Source: Oscillibacter valericigenes Sjm18-20 (GTDB taxonomy: Bacteria > Bacillota > Clostridia > Oscillospirales > Oscillospiraceae). From it: DNA of 64,000 nt. The notes below the pieces were generated by a model. The model was not told where the DNA came from and ran no database searches. It saw only the letters and a list, made by a program, of their open reading frames with translations. Positions 61,689 to 64,000 of the stretch are shown here, in pieces (the stretch's first letter is position 1; each line of letters opens with the position of its first letter). The translations under genes were made by a program, and so were the position numbers. The DNA lies in the NCBI GenBank assembly GCA_000283575.1, contig AP012044.1, forward strand, positions 1,922,001-1,986,000, read 5' to 3'.

Positions 61689-62862
61689 TAGAACGAATGA
61701 CATCTGGAATGACAACGACGAGGAGGACCGTCCTCCGAAGCGCCACCGCCTGCGTAGTTTTCTGATTTTTTTCCTGTTGCTGCTGGCGGTGCTGGGGGTG
61801 GTTTTGGCCGCCGCCTGGCGGGACGGCACGGGTCTGGATATCCTGCGGCGCTATTTTGCCTATGGCAGGAACGAGGGCGACGGGACCACGGGATACGTCT
61901 ACGACGCTTCTTCCAGCAACCGCTTTGCAAAGCTGGGGGATACGCTGGCGGTTCTCTCGGACACGTCGCTTTCTCTGGTGGACGAGAACGGGGAAACGGT
62001 TTGGTCTGCCTCCGTGAAAATGGAAGCGCCAGCCATGAGCGTGGTGGGGGACCGGGCTGTGGCCTACGATGTGGGCGGCACGGAACTGTACGTATTGGAC
62101 GAGAAAGGCCTCGTCTATCAGCTGAGCGCCGATCAGGCCGAGCCGTATATCGCCGCCACGCTGAACAGCGGCGGCGAACTGGCGGTGACCGCCCAAAAGC
62201 GGCAGTTTAAGGCGTTCGTCTCCGTCTATGATGCGGAGGGGAATCTGCTGTTTACCTTCAAGTCGTCGGAACGCTTTGTTTCCAACGCCTATGCTACCGA
62301 CGACGGAAAGTATCTGGCGGCGGTGACGCTGGGCCAGTCCGGCGGAGCGTTTGCCTCCAGCCTGGTGCTCTACGACCTGACGGCCATCGATCCGGTGGCG
62401 TCTTGGGACGTAGGCAACGGCATGTGCTATGATGTGGGGATGGTGGGTGGAAGTCTTGGTATGGTCTGCGACGATGGGCTGTATTTCAGCTCGTCTGCCC
62501 GGGAACTGTCGGCTACATATTCCTATAACGGGTCTTATCTGCGGGAGTATGATCTTCATGGAGAGAACTACGCGGTGCTGTTGTTAAACCGCTATCGGTC
62601 CGGAAGTGTGGGACGTCTGGTAACGGTGGGAGCTGACGGACAGGAGATCGCGACGCTCAGCGTCAGCGACGAGATTTTGAGCATCTCTGCCTCCGGGCGG
62701 TACATCGCGGTGCTGTACGCCGACAAGCTGGTGATCTACACGCCCCAGCTGGAGCAATACGCCTCTCTCACCGGCACGGATTACGCACGGGAGGCGCTGG
62801 CGGGAGACGACGGGTCCGCCCTGCTTCTGGCAGCGGAACACGCCGTACGATTTTTGCCATGA
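61681..62862 (+). CDS. DUF5711-family membrane-anchored beta-propeller-like protein
   Basis: 393 residues. A short basic cytoplasmic start (PPKRHRLRS) and one membrane helix (FLIFFLLLLAVLGVVLAAAW) are followed by repeated four-strand units (SLSLVDENGETVWSASV, ELYVLDEKGLVYQLSADQ, FVSVYDAEGNLLFTF) as in WD40/PQQ-like propellers. It overlaps the end of truA by 8 bases with the ATG at 61681, so translation is coupled. Function unknown; the outer domain suggests an envelope role. Confidence 0.8.
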   Translation: MADRTNDIWNDNDEEDRPPKRHRLRSFLIFFLLLLAVLGVVLAAAWRDGTGLDILRRYFAYGRNEGDGTTGYVYDASSSNRFAKLGDTLAVLSDTSLSLVDENGETVWSASVKMEAPAMSVVGDRAVAYDVGGTELYVLDEKGLVYQLSADQAEPYIAATLNSGGELAVTAQKRQFKAFVSVYDAEGNLLFTFKSSERFVSNAYATDDGKYLAAVTLGQSGGAFASSLVLYDLTAIDPVASWDVGNGMCYDVGMVGGSLGMVCDDGLYFSSSARELSATYSYNGSYLREYDLHGENYAVLLLNRYRSGSVGRLVTVGADGQEIATLSVSDEILSISASGRYIAVLYADKLVIYTPQLEQYASLTGTDYAREALAGDDGSALLLAAEHAVRFLP

Positions 62863-62929
62863 ATGTGTATTTTTGGACGATATTTCAGATGAATTCACAA
62901 ATAATTTACGACCGGGGAGGTAGGCAAAC

Positions 62930-63724
62930 TTGAAAACAGCTGTTATAATAGACTGTATTGTCGCGGCCGTACTGCTGGGGTTTATGATTTACGGCGCGTG
63001 GCGCGGTCTATTCCGGGCTGTGGTGGGATTGCTGATGGTGATCCTTGCTCTGACGGGAGCCACGTTTGCCGCGCGGGAGTTGACCCCAATGGCCACAGAG
63101 CTGATCCGGCCAGTTATAGAGACTTCCGTCACACAAAAGGTGGATGACGCGATAAACGGCGGCTCGTCCTCTGAGGACGGAGGCAGCGTAACCCCAGTGA
63201 AGCCGCAGATCGGCGCGGACACCTCGGAAGATCAGATGGCGTCCGCTTCCGTCGGCGCGGCAGTTTCGTCCGGAGATTCCACGCAGGACGGCGCCCAGAC
63301 CCGTCTGCAGGCGGGGGAGCTTCTGAAGCTGATGGGGTGGGATGACACACTGACACAGTCCCTGTCGGACAAAGTGGCGGAAAAGGTTCAGGAAACCGGT
63401 GTATCCCTTGCCATGGCGGTGGTGGACAGCGTAATGGAGTCCTTTGTGTATATACTTTTGTTCGCCCTGTCCTTTGTGGTGCTGATGCTGTTGCTCCATC
63501 TGGTGGCGAAGGCGCTGGATCTTGCGATGCAGCTGCCGGGCATCCATTTTCTGAACGGGCTTGGCGGCGCCCTGATGGGACTGATTCAGGGGGCGCTGCT
63601 GGTGTTTCTGGCGATCTGGCTTCTGCGCTGTCTGCATGTCTCTTTCGACGCGGAGATCGTCGCCCAGACCCGTTTGCTGAGCTTTTTTACAAGCCATAGT
63701 CCATTGGACCTGCTTTTCTATTGA
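62930..63724 (+). CDS. cvpA: CvpA-family membrane protein
   Basis: 264 residues. Two N-terminal helices (IIDCIVAAVLLGFMIYGAWRG, the CvpA opening) are separated from two or three C-terminal helices by a long Ser/Asp-rich loop of about 90 residues (residues ~75-165), longer than in classical CvpA. TTG start after GGGGAGG. The family is linked to envelope integrity and colicin V production in E. coli; the role here is unproven. Confidence 0.82.
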   Translation: MKTAVIIDCIVAAVLLGFMIYGAWRGLFRAVVGLLMVILALTGATFAARELTPMATELIRPVIETSVTQKVDDAINGGSSSEDGGSVTPVKPQIGADTSEDQMASASVGAAVSSGDSTQDGAQTRLQAGELLKLMGWDDTLTQSLSDKVAEKVQETGVSLAMAVVDSVMESFVYILLFALSFVVLMLLLHLVAKALDLAMQLPGIHFLNGLGGALMGLIQGALLVFLAIWLLRCLHVSFDAEIVAQTRLLSFFTSHSPLDLLFY

Positions 63725-63800
63725 TTTTATGCACTTTCCCGCGCAGCCGGAGCATCCGGCACGGCGTCCCGGACGCCCATTGTAATTCTGGAGGTATACG

Positions 63801-64000
63801 ATGCAACCGAAACTTTGCTCAAGATGCAAGAAAAACGTGGCCGTGGTTTTTATCTCCCGGCTGGACGGCGACAAAACCGTGAACGAAGGCCTGTGCCTGA
63901 AATGCGCAAGAGAGCTGGGTCTACCCCAGGTGGACGATATGATGAAGCGGATGGGGATTTCCGATGATGACCTGGATTCGCTGAACAGCGAAATGCTTCA
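63801..64000 (+). CDS. zinc-ribbon protein start, probably a Clp-type ATPase (cut by the window)
   Basis: 66 residues visible after a GGAGGTATACG-ATG start. Two CxxC pairs (LCSRCKKN and LCLKCARELG) form a zinc ribbon, followed by an acidic helix (DDMMKRMGISDDDLDSL). Clostridial ClpC-like ATPases that begin with such a ribbon look the same here, as do McsA-type proteins, so the rest of the gene is needed to decide. Confidence 0.65.
   Translation, partial: MQPKLCSRCKKNVAVVFISRLDGDKTVNEGLCLKCARELGLPQVDDMMKRMGISDDDLDSLNSEML

Overview
This window reads as chromosome from a spore-forming Clostridia member, most likely Oscillospiraceae (Oscillibacter/Flavonifractor-like). The grounds are the gene families and their order: scfA-scfB (SCIFF peptide and its radical SAM maturase), spore photoproduct lyase, the hprK-murB-rapZ-yvcK-whiA-dnaE block, yceD-rpmF, an EcfA1-EcfA2-EcfT module, zinc-ribbon forms of ribosomal proteins L28 and L32, and a T-box leader. 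Genus assignment is inference. No rRNA, tRNA or CRISPR array was seen.

Layout. 1-11.4 kb is GC-rich metabolic DNA: a cut membrane protein at the left edge, a methionine-gamma-lyase-like PLP enzyme, an EamA permease, a macrodomain protein, an 8-oxoguanine deaminase-like amidohydrolase, the two-subunit L-serine dehydratase, a flavodoxin/ferredoxin fusion and a SUV3-like helicase. 11.5-20.7 kb is more AT-rich and accessory: SplB, decayed gene remnants, a frameshifted DUF4367-type protein, small secreted proteins, an IS256-family stub, a redox group (PPOX flavoprotein, HxlR regulator, disulfide reductase), a MerR-RDD fusion and a lipoprotein. A core patch follows at 20.8-23.9 kb (scfA, scfB, PLP decarboxylase). 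23.9-33.2 kb is a mobile-DNA graveyard: serine recombinase and SLH fragments, a ParA gene with three stops, a ParB fusion fragment, a PAP2 stub, and two 1201-bp IS3-family copies in opposite orientation on either side of a membrane glycosyltransferase.

33.2-64 kb is core genome. potABCD (polyamine uptake) and an RluA-family pseudouridine synthase lie on the minus strand. Then come yceD-rpmF, der-plsY-gpsA, rpmB (minus), and a long plus-strand run hprK, ROK kinase, murB, rapZ, yvcK, whiA, CAT-like protein, C_GCAxxG protein and dnaE. metY-metA on the minus strand form a methionine module behind a T-box leader with a likely AUG specifier. The right end carries a methyltransferase, ecfA1-ecfA2-ecfT, truA, two envelope proteins of unknown role, CvpA, and the start of a zinc-ribbon (probably Clp-type) protein.

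No complete, clearly new system was found. The observations most worth checking are the ParA remnant whose three stops all sit at Gln positions, the mosaic between the two IS copies, the bacterial SUV3-type helicase, the one-base frameshift in the DUF4367-type gene, and the unusual leader of the glycosyltransferase gene.
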